From assembly GCA_016709315.1 (NCBI GenBank), contig JADJMZ010000004.1, positions 243,094 through 307,093 on the forward strand: a stretch of DNA of 64,000 nucleotides. Direction: 5' to 3'. Position numbers and translations under genes: made by a program. Position 1 is the first letter of the stretch, and the number at the start of each line of letters is the position of its first letter. Positions 1 to 8,997 of the stretch are shown piece by piece. Source of the stretch: Ignavibacteria bacterium (GTDB taxonomy: Bacteria > Bacteroidota > Ignavibacteria > Tepidaquicellales > Tepidaquicellaceae). Under the pieces are notes generated by a model. That model ran no database searches and was not told the origin of the DNA. It saw nothing but the letters and a program-made list of their open reading frames with translations.

Positions 1-605
1 ATCCTGAGTTGAAACCAAGACAAAAACTATCAATAAGCACCACCGAAGATAAAAAAACCTCAGCATTAAATAACTCCGTCAGAGGAAGTTCGTTTTCATT
101 TTCATTTCTGAATTCTCCGGTATTCAGGAATATATTCTTGATAGTTGTGATCCTCCTGCTGATTCTCGGATTATATTCCCTTGCTAACATGCTTTTTTTT
201 GAAGGGAAAAAAGACAAACCTGAAATCATCAGACAGAATTTTGACGATGTAGTGAAAGAGCAGGAAAGGAAAATTTTAGGAAAAAGAACTCCTGAAGAAA
301 TTCAGGATTCTATAAGAAAAGCGGACGAAGATATTGCTGCATCTAAGGATTCAATTGTACTAATAATAACATCTGCGAATACCGGTACAGTTTTTATTTC
401 TTCTGATTCTGTGAATTACAGCAAACCGGATAAAATCCTGTTCGAAAAGAACATGACAGGAACATTCAAAGCTAAAAAGTTCTTTCATTTATCTTCCGTG
501 AATACTGAATCATTTAAAGCCACTGTTAACAATATTCCGCTTAAATTTCCGGACAAATCCGTGAGTAAGATTAAAATTACAAAAGCCGGTATCATAAGAC
601 AGTAA
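1..605 (+). CDS. RodZ-like protein, C-terminal part (5' end outside window)
   Basis: The reading frame is open to the left edge, so the visible 198 or so residues from the first TTG are probably only the C-terminal part. What is visible is a Ser/Lys-rich stretch, one strong membrane segment (about residues 38-64 counted from TTG at 9), a charged linker, and a final beta-rich domain of about 85 residues (from 'SIVLII' to 'KAGI'). That order fits RodZ, whose cytoplasmic helix-turn-helix would lie upstream of the window, followed by a TM helix and a periplasmic DUF4115 domain. RodZ links MreB to the cell-wall elongation machinery. The assignment rests on architecture and the feel of the C-terminal domain, and the diagnostic HTH cannot be seen. 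It is followed by ligA after a 68-bp gap. Confidence 0.55.
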   Translation, partial: PELKPRQKLSISTTEDKKTSALNNSVRGSSFSFSFLNSPVFRNIFLIVVILLLILGLYSLANMLFFEGKKDKPEIIRQNFDDVVKEQERKILGKRTPEEIQDSIRKADEDIAASKDSIVLIITSANTGTVFISSDSVNYSKPDKILFEKNMTGTFKAKKFFHLSSVNTESFKATVNNIPLKFPDKSVSKIKITKAGIIRQ

Positions 606-673
606 TACATTTTAATATCGTTTCCGTTATTTCAGATATATAATTTTTAATTAAAATCAATTTTTCAATATTA

Positions 674-2692
674 TTGACTGCACCTGCCGACATAATCGAA
701 AAAGTAAAGTATCTCCGTGAAAAAATCACTGATGCGGATTACAGATATTACGTACTGGCTGATCCTGACATTGATGATTACAGTTATGATATGATGCTGA
801 AAGAACTTGATGATATTGAAAAGAAATATCCGGCAATGATATCTGATGATTCGCCTACTCAGCGGGTTTCAGGCATGCCAACCAGAATCTTCAGGACAGT
901 AAAACACAAGGTACCTATGCTTTCGCTTTCCAACTCTTATAACTTCAATGAGTTAATAGAATTTGACAACAGAATTAATAATATTTTATCTGAAAGCAAT
1001 GAGAAGAATTATGAATATATTTGCGAATTTAAATTTGACGGTCTTGCAGTTTCTCTTGTTTATGAAAACGGGAAATTAAAAACTGCCGCTACAAGAGGCG
1101 ATGGAAGCGAAGGTGATGATGTAACTCAAAACATTAAAACGATCAGATCAATACCTCTTTCGGTCAGACACAAAGATTTAAAGAATTTTGAGATCAGAGG
1201 GGAAGTTTTTTTCAGGAAAGAAGATTTTATTAAAGTTAACGAAGAGCAGGAATTAAAAGGCGAAAAGATTTTCGCTAATGCAAGGAATACCGCTGCCGGC
1301 ACACTTAAATTAAAAGACTCAAGGATTGTTGCTTCCCGTCAGTTAAATTTTTTCTCATATTATTTTTATACAGACGAAATTAAAATCGAATCTCATCTTC
1401 ATTCAATTGATCTTCTGCAAGAACTGAAATTTCCTGTAAATAAATTTTTTAAAAAAGCTGCTGACATAAAAGAGGTAAAAGCGTTTTGCGATGAAACAGA
1501 AAGAATGAGAGACAGTCTTCCTTATGAAATTGACGGTGTTGTTGTAAAAGTAAATTCATTCAGTCAACAGGAAATTCTCGGAACAGTCTCAAGATCTCCG
1601 AGATGGGCAATTGCGTACAAATTCAAAGCCAAAGAAACGGAAACGAAAATTGAAAGCATTGTTTGTCAGGTTGGAAGAACAGGCACTATTACACCTGTTG
1701 CAAATCTCAAACCTGTTCTTCTTTCCGGTTCGACTATCTCACGTGCTACTCTGCATAACTTTGATGAAATCAAAAGGAAAGACATCCGTGAAGGTGATTT
1801 TGTAAAAATCGAAAAAGGCGGAGATGTCATTCCGAAAGTTCTTGAAGTGATAATTAAAAAACGTGGCAGGAATTCCAAACCCTATTTGATTCCTTCTAAA
1901 TGTCCTGTTTGCGGCTCTTCACTTAAAAAGCCCGAAGATGAAGTTTATTATTATTGTCCGAACTATTATTGCGATGCGCAGATAAAAGGAAGAATTGAAC
2001 ACTTTGTTCAGAGAAATGCAATGAACATCGAAGGTCTCGGCGAAAGCATAATTGATATTTTTCTGAATAAAGGTTTTTTAAAAAATTATTCCGACATTTA
2101 TGCTCTTGTTAAAAAAAAAGCAGAACTTCTCAGACTTGACAGATTTGGTGAAAAAAGCGTGGATAACATAATAGCTGCAATAGAAGAATCCAGGAACAGA
2201 CCTTTTGACAAAGTGTTGTTTGCTCTGGGAATAAGACACGTCGGAGAAAGAACCGCAAAAATACTTGCAGACAATTTCGGTTCAATTGAGAATATTGTTA
2301 GTGCTGATGAAGAACGCATATTGCAGGTTAATGAGATTGGTCCAAAGATTGCTGAAAGTATTTCGTTATTTATGAAGGATAAAAAGAATCTTGAGCTAAT
2401 CGAAAAGCTGAAAAAAGCAGGATTGAAATTTGAGTCCGGTGAAAACACAATAAAAGAAAACATAAATATTACAAATAAGACATTTGTTTTAACAGGAACG
2501 CTTGAAAAATATAAAAGAGAAGAAGCGCAGAAGATCATTGAGGATTTTGGGGGGAAAGTTAGTTCGTCCGTAAGCAAGAAAACGGATTTTGTACTTGCCG
2601 GAGAAGAAGCAGGCAGCAAACAGCAGAAAGCTGTTGATCTCGGAGTAAAGATAATCAGCGAATCTGATTTTGAAAAAATGATTAAGGGATAG
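674..2692 (+). CDS. ligA: NAD-dependent DNA ligase LigA
   Basis: This gene encodes a 672-residue enzyme, the normal size for LigA, which seals nicks in duplex DNA using NAD+. All domains are present in order: Ia and adenylation domain with the KFDG nucleotidyl motif (adenylated Lys120), OB fold (about 325-400), a four-cysteine zinc finger (C410, C413, C428, C433), helix-hairpin-helix region (about 445-580) and a C-terminal BRCT domain (about 596-672). The start used is TTG at 674; no in-frame ATG lies near and no clear Shine-Dalgarno site is seen. The next gene starts one base after the stop, so the two are probably co-transcribed. Confidence 0.97.
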   Translation: MTAPADIIEKVKYLREKITDADYRYYVLADPDIDDYSYDMMLKELDDIEKKYPAMISDDSPTQRVSGMPTRIFRTVKHKVPMLSLSNSYNFNELIEFDNRINNILSESNEKNYEYICEFKFDGLAVSLVYENGKLKTAATRGDGSEGDDVTQNIKTIRSIPLSVRHKDLKNFEIRGEVFFRKEDFIKVNEEQELKGEKIFANARNTAAGTLKLKDSRIVASRQLNFFSYYFYTDEIKIESHLHSIDLLQELKFPVNKFFKKAADIKEVKAFCDETERMRDSLPYEIDGVVVKVNSFSQQEILGTVSRSPRWAIAYKFKAKETETKIESIVCQVGRTGTITPVANLKPVLLSGSTISRATLHNFDEIKRKDIREGDFVKIEKGGDVIPKVLEVIIKKRGRNSKPYLIPSKCPVCGSSLKKPEDEVYYYCPNYYCDAQIKGRIEHFVQRNAMNIEGLGESIIDIFLNKGFLKNYSDIYALVKKKAELLRLDRFGEKSVDNIIAAIEESRNRPFDKVLFALGIRHVGERTAKILADNFGSIENIVSADEERILQVNEIGPKIAESISLFMKDKKNLELIEKLKKAGLKFESGENTIKENINITNKTFVLTGTLEKYKREEAQKIIEDFGGKVSSSVSKKTDFVLAGEEAGSKQQKAVDLGVKIISESDFEKMIKG

Positions 2693-2693
2693 T

Positions 2694-3203
2694 ATGACAT
2701 TTGAATTAAAGATCAGCAAAGGATTATTAAAAGAGGAAAGATACAAATTGCTATTGCCTCAGATTGATGCGCTGATAAAAGATGAAATAAATTTTATTGC
2801 AAATATTTCCAATATTACTTCCGTACTTAAATATTCTTTTGATAATTTTCTTTGGGTTGGATTTTATTTTACCGACAATAATAATCCGGGAGAACTAGTA
2901 CTCGGTCCGTTTCAGGGCAGGGTTGCCTGCACAAGGATTAAATTCGGGCAGGGAGTATGCGGGACTTCTGCTGAAAGGAAAGAAACAATAATAGTAAACG
3001 ACGTCAATGAATTTCCCGGACATATAGTTTGCGATTCATTATCAAAGTCTGAAATTGTAGTCCCTGTTTTAAAAAATGGTAAAGTTCTTGGAGTTCTCGA
3101 TATTGACAGTGAACGTTACGGAAATTTTGATGAGACCGACAAAAAATTTTTAAGTAAAATGTTAGAAAACATTCTCAATATTTTCCCGGATGAAAAAAGA
3201 TAA
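2694..3203 (+). CDS. msrC: Free methionine-R-sulfoxide reductase (GAF domain)
   Basis: A 169-residue single GAF-domain protein. It carries the fRMsr signature: three conserved cysteines (C79 in 'ACTRI', C89 in 'GVCG', C113 in 'IVCDS') plus 'FPGH' and 'SEIVVPV'. The family reduces free L-methionine-(R)-sulfoxide in the cytosol with a Cys relay recycled by thioredoxin. Length matches the family. ATG follows the ligA stop by one base, and the 3' end overlaps the next gene by 14 bases, indicating one transcript. The cysteine pattern distinguishes it from regulatory GAF proteins. Confidence 0.9.
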   Translation: MTFELKISKGLLKEERYKLLLPQIDALIKDEINFIANISNITSVLKYSFDNFLWVGFYFTDNNNPGELVLGPFQGRVACTRIKFGQGVCGTSAERKETIIVNDVNEFPGHIVCDSLSKSEIVVPVLKNGKVLGVLDIDSERYGNFDETDKKFLSKMLENILNIFPDEKR

Positions 3204-3981
3204 TCTGATCAAGCTTATTTCAAAAAGTTCGGGTCAGAAAAGAAAAAAATGCGAATCAGCGTTTGATACAATTACATTATTGATCTCGAAAAGTCTGAGA
3301 AACAAAAGAAATGTTGTAATTGATAATTTCGGATCATTCTGTATAAAAAGAAAGAAAACTGAAATCATTATCATTGGAAACTATTTTAAAAAAGTAATTC
3401 CTCCCGAAGATTATATTTCATTTGAATATTCTGAAAACATTGTTTGTAAAGAAGAATGTTCAGATTTTCTGGACTTAAAAGAAATAGTTTCGGCTTTATC
3501 AGTTCAGTTTAATGTTAATAAAGAAGATGCCGGCATTTTTGCTTTATGCATTATCAATACAATTAAAGATTGTTTCAGAAAAAACAGAAACATAGAAATT
3601 CCCAAATTAGGAGAGTTTAAAACCATCAATAGTATTTCCCCGGAGTTTAGACAATCGGTTAACTTTGTACCCGTAAAAAAGCTTGCGAAAAATATTAATC
3701 ATTATTTTAACGACTTAAAACCGGAAGTACATAAATACAAAGAAATATATTCCGAATATTCAGACTCAGTTCCAGAGTTTAAAATTTCGGAAGAATTCAT
3801 GAGTGAATATAAAGAGATGTGTAATGAAAGAGAGGATATATTAAAAGACGAAGTGAATAACAATGCTGGTGATGGTATCAGAAAAAAATTAATTTCAGAC
3901 GAACTTATAGAACTCCATAAAGAAATAACAAATTCGGTTTCGTCAGAGAAAACAGAAAAGAGAACTAATCTCTGGGGTTGA
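3190..3981 (+). CDS. Tandem HU/IHF-like domain protein
   Basis: A 263-residue protein with what look like two successive HU-type domains. The first covers about residues 3-87 ('LIKLIS...', then the 'VVIDNFGSF' beta-arm start). The second covers about 95-178 ('EIVSAL...', then 'IEIPKLGEF'). Each has the HU helix-helix followed by a glycine-containing beta turn. The remaining 85 residues are acidic and charged with no recognised domain. Normal HU is about 90-100 residues and works as a dimer, so this could be a covalent pseudo-dimer binding DNA; that role is inferred. It overlaps the fRMsr gene at the 5' end and the convergent lnt gene by 17 bases at the 3' end. Confidence 0.65.
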   Translation: MKKDNLIKLISKSSGQKRKKCESAFDTITLLISKSLRNKRNVVIDNFGSFCIKRKKTEIIIIGNYFKKVIPPEDYISFEYSENIVCKEECSDFLDLKEIVSALSVQFNVNKEDAGIFALCIINTIKDCFRKNRNIEIPKLGEFKTINSISPEFRQSVNFVPVKKLAKNINHYFNDLKPEVHKYKEIYSEYSDSVPEFKISEEFMSEYKEMCNEREDILKDEVNNNAGDGIRKKLISDELIELHKEITNSVSSEKTEKRTNLWG

Positions 3982-5620
3982 ATTTTTTAATTCTCATAAA
4001 AAAACTAAATCCGAACATTATTAATCCGCAATAAAGACAAATTCTGGAAAAAAAGTCTCCGTTTCTTGTATAAAAAGTATCCTCGCCTTTTAAACCAATT
4101 TCATGAACAATATTTACTTTTGTATCAATCTCTGTCTTATCAAGCATATTTCCGTATGGATCTATAAATTCAGAAATTCCGGTATTAGCGCATCTTGCAA
4201 TCCAGATCCTGTTCTCAATAGCTCTGTAAACGGCAAACTGATTATGCTGATAAGTACCTGATAATTTACCCCACCAACCGTCATTTGTAATTATAACGGA
4301 GAAGTCAGCTCCTTTCTTTACAAATTCAGAGAAAAATTCCGGATAGACTGATTCATAACATATTGCAGTATTGAATTTATATTTTCCTTTAAGATCAAAA
4401 AGATTCGTATCATTTCCAATCTGCCAGCTTCCCAGTCCTACGCCCCATTCCATAAGATTTTTAGTAAATGGAAATAATTCCTGATAGGGCATGCGTTCAC
4501 TTCCCGCTACAAGTTTCACTTTATTATGTTTCTGATAAGTATCTTTATTCTTTTCCGGTTCAAATAAAAATGCAGAATTATAAGTATCATATTTAATTCC
4601 GTTGCTTTTCATAATTTTAGCATCATTCGGAGCGGAATTCTGATCCTTGTATATTTCAAGATCAGGAGTACCGGCAAGGACAGGTAAACTGAGACTGTCC
4701 GAAACATTTTTTATAATTCTGTATTTCTCTTCAAAAATACTTTCGCGGAAATAATAAGGGAAAGCTGTTTCAGGAAGTATTGCCATTTCCAAATCCGGAT
4801 TATCCTTTTGAATTTTTATAATTTCATTTGCATATCCATTAATTAAATCAGTTTGCTTACCTCCCCATTTCTTCCATGGATTAATATTCGGCTGTATAAT
4901 TCCGATTTTAACTTTACCTTTACCTTTGAAATCTGTGTATTGGATTTTCGAATCTGAAATATAGTTTGCAACATCCGGAGCTATGTATAAAAATATGATA
5001 GCCAGTATAACCAAGAATGAGCGGAGAGAAATCAGTTTCCATTTTCCTATTTTAATTTTTCGGATATAAAAATATACTAAAATACTTAAGACACAAATCC
5101 AGAATGATACTCCGAAGACTCCTGTAAATTCCGCATACTGAATCTTGTCAAGAAGATAAGTCTGTGAATTACCTGCAAGAAGCCATGGAAAACTGATCTG
5201 ACTCAGTGAAGAAAAATATTCAAACCCTGTCCATACAAAAGGAAAAGACAGAAAGAATAAATATGTATTCCTTTCTCCTGAATTTTTCTTAATGTAATAA
5301 AGCAATAACGACGGAATCACAAAAAATACAGGATAAATCAATACGACGACCATTCCGCCCGCTATCAGAAAAGGATCAGCGCCATCTCTTATTCCGCTAA
5401 AGGCAATCCATGAGACAGCAATCAAACCTGCTATCAGAAAAACAGTGTAACTTCGTATGATTATCTTTTTTAGATTTTCTGTTTTTAGTATAATATCTAA
5501 AAGTAAAGCTAATGATAAGAATATTAGAAATGAAAATTTTGACGGGGGGAAGGACAATCCGAATAATACGCCTGAAGAAATCACAGGTAAAAATATTTTT
5601 CTTTCAGAATTTTTAAGCAA
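3965..5620 (-). CDS. lnt: Apolipoprotein N-acyltransferase Lnt
   Basis: A 551-residue integral membrane enzyme that adds the third acyl chain to the N-terminal cysteine of lipoproteins. About seven hydrophobic segments fill residues 9-215. A periplasmic nitrilase-fold domain (about 236-515) and a last TM helix follow. The catalytic triad is visible: E284 in 'ILPETAFP', K367 in 'HNKVKLV', C421 in 'AICYES'. Length is normal. Its 3' end overlaps the convergent HU-like gene; upstream lies the PAP2 gene on the same strand, 39 bp away, so the envelope-lipid genes may be co-expressed. Confidence 0.93.
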   Translation of the reverse strand: MLKNSERKIFLPVISSGVLFGLSFPPSKFSFLIFLSLALLLDIILKTENLKKIIIRSYTVFLIAGLIAVSWIAFSGIRDGADPFLIAGGMVVVLIYPVFFVIPSLLLYYIKKNSGERNTYLFFLSFPFVWTGFEYFSSLSQISFPWLLAGNSQTYLLDKIQYAEFTGVFGVSFWICVLSILVYFYIRKIKIGKWKLISLRSFLVILAIIFLYIAPDVANYISDSKIQYTDFKGKGKVKIGIIQPNINPWKKWGGKQTDLINGYANEIIKIQKDNPDLEMAILPETAFPYYFRESIFEEKYRIIKNVSDSLSLPVLAGTPDLEIYKDQNSAPNDAKIMKSNGIKYDTYNSAFLFEPEKNKDTYQKHNKVKLVAGSERMPYQELFPFTKNLMEWGVGLGSWQIGNDTNLFDLKGKYKFNTAICYESVYPEFFSEFVKKGADFSVIITNDGWWGKLSGTYQHNQFAVYRAIENRIWIARCANTGISEFIDPYGNMLDKTEIDTKVNIVHEIGLKGEDTFYTRNGDFFSRICLYCGLIMFGFSFFMRIKKFNPRD

Positions 5621-5659
5621 TATAAATTTAAATGGATTATTAATTATTGAAATGAAAAA

Positions 5660-6208
5660 CTAAATTATTTTTAATCTTCTGTTTATAAACTTCCAGAAAT
5701 AAATTATGATCAATGCGAAAATTACTCCTGTAATTGCTCCTCCAAGCACATCAAAGGGATAATGGACTCCGCAGAAAACTCTAGAAATCCCGACAACAAA
5801 TGCGCCGGTAAATAAAAAATATTTCATATCTCTGTAGAAATATGAAAACAAAGTTGCAGCAGCAAAATTATTTACAGCATGAATAGAAGGAAACGAAAAT
5901 GAATCAGTGCATCCGACAAGAAGACGAACATCCGGCAATGTGTGACATGGTCTGATCCTGTTTACTAATGGCTTAAGAATGTTATCCGAAAACTGATCAC
6001 TGATTAATATTAGTATTAAGATAAGTACTGAAGCTATTTTGCCTTTCCTTCCTCCATAGAAAAAAAGATACAGCCAGATAAGGACGTAAAAGATAAACCA
6101 GTTATCCCTTTCTGTAATAAAAGGCATAAGTTTATCTGTGACTGGATTTGAAAGGTCGGAATTAATGAATTTAAAAAGTGCTGCATCAATCCTTTGGAGT
6201 GCTTCCAA
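5660..6208 (-). CDS. PAP2-family membrane phosphatase
   Basis: A 182-residue protein with about five membrane segments and the three phosphatase motifs of the PAP2/acid-phosphatase superfamily: K79...R86-P87, a P-S-I-H variant of PSGH (H110), and R143...H149...D153 ('SRVFCGVHYPFD'). Members hydrolyse lipid phosphates such as undecaprenyl diphosphate or phosphatidylglycerol phosphate at the outer face of the inner membrane. Substrate cannot be set from sequence; recycling of undecaprenyl diphosphate is the commonest role for proteins this small. It sits between ispF and lnt on the same strand. Confidence 0.85.
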   Translation of the reverse strand: MEALQRIDAALFKFINSDLSNPVTDKLMPFITERDNWFIFYVLIWLYLFFYGGRKGKIASVLILILILISDQFSDNILKPLVNRIRPCHTLPDVRLLVGCTDSFSFPSIHAVNNFAAATLFSYFYRDMKYFLFTGAFVVGISRVFCGVHYPFDVLGGAITGVIFALIIIYFWKFINRRLKII

Positions 6209-6228
6209 TTCTGCTTTTTGAAAAAAAA

Positions 6229-6708
6229 TTATTTATAAATCAAGGATGTGCAGTATGCTACACATCCTTCCTTTCTTCCTACAAAGCCAATGCCTTCGGA
6301 AGTTGTTGCCTTTATTGAGATACAATCCGTTTCCAGTATTTCTGAAATGTTTTTCTTCATATCATCTGAATATTTATAAATCTTCGGCTCTTCAAGTATT
6401 ACAACACAATCAATATTTCCTATCTTCCATCCTTCATGTTTAATAAGTTCATAGGACTTTTTAAGCAAAACCAGACTTGAAATATCCTTAAAATCGGGGT
6501 CAGTATTCGGAAACTGATTGCCAATATCACTGAAACCGGCTGCACCGAGAATCGAATCACATACAGCGTGAAGCAATACGTCTGCATCAGAATGTCCCTC
6601 AAGTCCAAAAGAATAAGGTATTTCCACACCTCCAAGAATTAATTTTCTGTCAGAAGAGAATTTATGAACATCATATCCGAATCCTGTTTTGAAATTTGGC
6701 TTTTCCAC
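6229..6708 (-). CDS. ispF: 2-C-methyl-D-erythritol 2,4-cyclodiphosphate synthase
   Basis: A 159-residue cytosolic enzyme of the MEP isoprenoid pathway. It converts CDP-ME 2-phosphate to the cyclodiphosphate and CMP. Metal ligands D13, H15 and H47 are seen in 'GYDVHKF' and 'LLHAVCD'; 'EGHSDAD', 'GAAGFSDIG' and the C-terminal 'TTSEGIGFVGR' motif are all typical. Length matches the family. It is transcribed away from tRNA-Leu and is 20 bp upstream of the PAP2 gene. Confidence 0.96.
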   Translation of the reverse strand: MEKPNFKTGFGYDVHKFSSDRKLILGGVEIPYSFGLEGHSDADVLLHAVCDSILGAAGFSDIGNQFPNTDPDFKDISSLVLLKKSYELIKHEGWKIGNIDCVVILEEPKIYKYSDDMKKNISEILETDCISIKATTSEGIGFVGRKEGCVAYCTSLIYK

Positions 6709-6838
6709 TTTGTTAACTTATTACTTTTTGTTAATTAATACAATCCGACAATTTATATAGAAAAGAATTTTTTTAAATAAAATTTCTCATTACTGAATTG
6801 TAATTAAATTCAAAAATTCCGAATTTGAATCCTATTCA

Positions 6839-6924
6839 GCCCGGGTGGCGGAATTGGTAGACGCGCAGGACTTAAAATCCTGTTGCCTGTAAAGGCAGTA
6901 TCGGTTCGATTCCGATCCCGGGCA
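6839..6924 (+). tRNA. tRNA-Leu (anticodon UAA)
   Basis: An 86-nt cloverleaf. The 7-bp acceptor stem GCCCGGG pairs with CCCGGGC (6917-6923), with discriminator A6924. The anticodon stem CAGGA/TCCTG encloses loop CTTAAAA, with anticodon TAA at 6873-6875. A long variable arm, as in class II leucine tRNAs, is followed by a T arm ATCGG/CCGAT with loop TTCGATT. No CCA is encoded, so it must be added after transcription. A hairpin with a T run follows three bases after the 3' end. Confidence 0.97.
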
Positions 6925-6926
6925 CT

Positions 6927-6960
6927 AAAAACTTGTTTTCTTACGGAGACAAGTTTTTTT
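6927..6960 (+). terminator. Rho-independent terminator of tRNA-Leu
   Basis: AAAACTTGT (6927-6935) pairs with ACAAGTTTT (6949-6957) around a 13-nt loop, followed by more T. It begins directly after the tRNA. Confidence 0.8.
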
Positions 6961-7014
6961 GCTTTTTATTTTAGATTAAGTGCCTCCCGGTCATTCGGGA
7001 TTACCTCTATTATA

Positions 7015-7047
7015 AGTATCGGTACGAATCCGATCCCGGGTACAAAA
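7015..7047 (+). repeat. Second copy of the tRNA-Leu 3' end
   Basis: This stretch repeats the last part of tRNA-Leu (6897-6930, from the end of the variable arm through the T arm and acceptor strand). It has three substitutions and one single-base gap over about 33 bases. The T stem ATCGG/CCGAT is preserved. No matching 5' half of a tRNA lies before it, so it is not a functional tRNA. It may be a relic of integration at the tRNA 3' end or a partial duplication. Confidence 0.7.
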
Positions 7048-7172
7048 CTCAACCTCAGCAGATATTCTGAAGAGGTTATGATTTTGTATAATGAGAAGAT
7101 TTCAATCAGGAAAAAAAATATTTTTTATCTGAATGATATACAGATTCAAAGATACCCGCACAATTTTATATT

Positions 7173-7206
7173 AAAAAAGCCCGCTGTTTAATCATGCGGG
7201 CTTTTC
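7173..7206. terminator. Bidirectional hairpin terminator
   Basis: AAAAAGCCCGC (from 7174) pairs with GCGGGCTTTT (7196-7205) around a short loop. There are A residues on the left and T residues on the right, so it can work on both strands. On the minus strand it lies just past the stop of the metalloprotease gene. Confidence 0.8.
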
Positions 7207-7249
7207 TCTTTTGAAAAAAATTTTAAATAACTTTTATTTTTCTTTAAAT

Positions 7250-8554
7250 TTATTTCATCAGGATCATCTTCATTATTTCAGTTGAATTTGCGCTTGTAAG
7301 TTTACAGTAATATGTTCCGGAAGATAGTTTTGATCCGTCAAACTGAGCAGTATGAATTCCTGCTTCAAGATTTGCATTTATCAGAGTGTTTACTTCCTTG
7401 CCTGAAACATCATACACCTTAAGCAATACTGATCCGCTGACAGGCAGATTAAAACTTATAGTTGTTGAAGGGTTAAATGGATTTGGCAGATTCTGATAAA
7501 GTTTTAAAACTTCATTAGCTTTGTCTGTTGAGCTGTTATCCAGTTGCTCTCCGGGATTGAATGTCGGAGCTGTGCAACCGTTTGATGTAAGAAGACTCGC
7601 TCTTGTTCCGCTAAGTACAGCACTCATTCTGCCTGACTGTCCGTTTGTGAACATGAACATGCATCTGTCATCTGTATAGTCCATATAATTCATATACATT
7701 TCTCCGTTCGGACCATTAGAGCAGCTGATCGTCGGGAATGATGGACATCCGTAATTCTCATCTGCCTGGTTAGGTGTATCAGTAACAAGATCAGATCCGG
7801 AACATGATGTTCCGTCATCTCCCCAGATGTGTCTAAGATTCAGCCAGTGTCCGACTTCATGCGTTGCTGTTCTTCCTTTATTAAAAGGATACACAGCCGC
7901 TCCTGTATTGCCCAAATATTTGTAACCGATTACAACTCCGTCAGTGGCTGCTGCGCCTCCGGGAAATTGCGCATAACCCAAAACTCCGCCTCCAAGATTA
8001 CACACCCATATATTAAGATATTTATCTCTTGGCCACGCATTTTTTCCTCCTCTGCTTGTATATTTTACATAATCATTTGTGCTGAAAGAAGTCTTGGTGG
8101 TTGCTGTTCTCGTTATTCCTGTTGTTGCAGCACCATTAGGGTCTCTTGATGCCAGACAGAAATTGATTTGACAATCTGCAACGCTTGATTGAAAAGCTGT
8201 AGGTACGCCGCTAACATCTGAATTAAGTTTTCTGTAATCCTGATTAAGAATATTAATCTGCGACTGAATCTGAGCTGTAGAAATATTCTGCGCTGAGGTT
8301 TTATAAACTACATGTACAACCACCGGAATATTGATTACAGCAAAATCCGACTGACGATTACTTTTGATATAATCCTGAATCTGATTCTCGATCTCATTAA
8401 GTCTCATTTCATAACCGGAATCTTCCGACTTAAGCCTGTCAAAGACTTCCATTGTGGAACAATTTCTTTGCTGTGGAGAAATCGCATTGTCAGACTCCTG
8501 CGAAAATAATACTAAAGGAAACAGCAGGAAAAAAACAGAAAAGATTTTTTTCAT
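7250..8554 (-). CDS. Secreted M43-type zinc metalloprotease with T9SS sorting domain
   Basis: A 434-residue protein. It has a signal peptide (residues 1-18, ending 'LFSQE'), a catalytic domain, and a C-terminal sorting domain (about 350-434) that starts with 'NLPNPFNPSTTISF'. The zinc motif HExxHxxxxxH is H232, E233, H236, H242, followed by a glycine/aspartate and a Met-turn region near residue 290 ('MNYMDY'). These mark the pappalysin/ulilysin (M43) group of metzincins. It is predicted to cross the inner membrane by Sec and the outer membrane by T9SS, then to digest protein outside the cell. The bidirectional hairpin at 7173-7206 lies downstream. Confidence 0.9.
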   Translation of the reverse strand: MKKIFSVFFLLFPLVLFSQESDNAISPQQRNCSTMEVFDRLKSEDSGYEMRLNEIENQIQDYIKSNRQSDFAVINIPVVVHVVYKTSAQNISTAQIQSQINILNQDYRKLNSDVSGVPTAFQSSVADCQINFCLASRDPNGAATTGITRTATTKTSFSTNDYVKYTSRGGKNAWPRDKYLNIWVCNLGGGVLGYAQFPGGAAATDGVVIGYKYLGNTGAAVYPFNKGRTATHEVGHWLNLRHIWGDDGTSCSGSDLVTDTPNQADENYGCPSFPTISCSNGPNGEMYMNYMDYTDDRCMFMFTNGQSGRMSAVLSGTRASLLTSNGCTAPTFNPGEQLDNSSTDKANEVLKLYQNLPNPFNPSTTISFNLPVSGSVLLKVYDVSGKEVNTLINANLEAGIHTAQFDGSKLSSGTYYCKLTSANSTEIMKMILMK

Positions 8555-8997
8555 GATAATTTTTTTTAAGATTAATAAAATTTGGGGGTAACCAATTTAA
8601 TTTTATAGATTTAAAAAGTCAACTGTAAATTTAGTTTCATCAATCTTTGTTTTGTAAATGGATAATTTTCTTAATATTGGGCACAGATATTTTTCCCGAT
8701 TATTATAAACTTAAATAATGATTCATTTTTTTAATTTTGATCAAAGTTAATGTCAGAATCTGAATACAGACTGTTTTGTAATCTGCAAAAATATTGAAAT
8801 ATGCTTTGTTTTAGTTTATCTGCGAATTGTTTCAAAGTAAATCTTCGGGATGAATAAACTGCTGTTTATAAAATAATCTATTTAGATTACATGATTACAG
8901 ATCTTTAATTATCCTGAAGGACTATTAGATCTGTAAATTGAAGAGTTGAGTTCTTTTGTATGTTATGTGACTGTTGTTCTATCTTATCAATATGTTT
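8555..8997. other. Intergenic region, 443 bp
   Basis: AT-rich spacer between two minus-strand genes. No gene is supported. One inverted repeat is seen: TTACAGATCT (8895-8904) with AGATCTGTAA (8927-8936), without a T run, 60 bp past the PLD gene stop. The part next to 8554 should hold the metalloprotease promoter, but I cannot place it. Confidence 0.5.

Noticed and set aside
2098..2700. 200-codon minus-strand frame
   Set aside because: Antisense to ligA, composition typical of a shadow frame, no motif.
7015..7047. Possible second tRNA gene
   Set aside because: Only the T arm and acceptor 3' strand are present; no D arm, anticodon arm or matching 5' acceptor strand lies before it.
6883..7191. 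102-codon plus-strand frame
   Set aside because: It starts inside tRNA-Leu and runs through its terminator and the tRNA repeat; no protein family resemblance.
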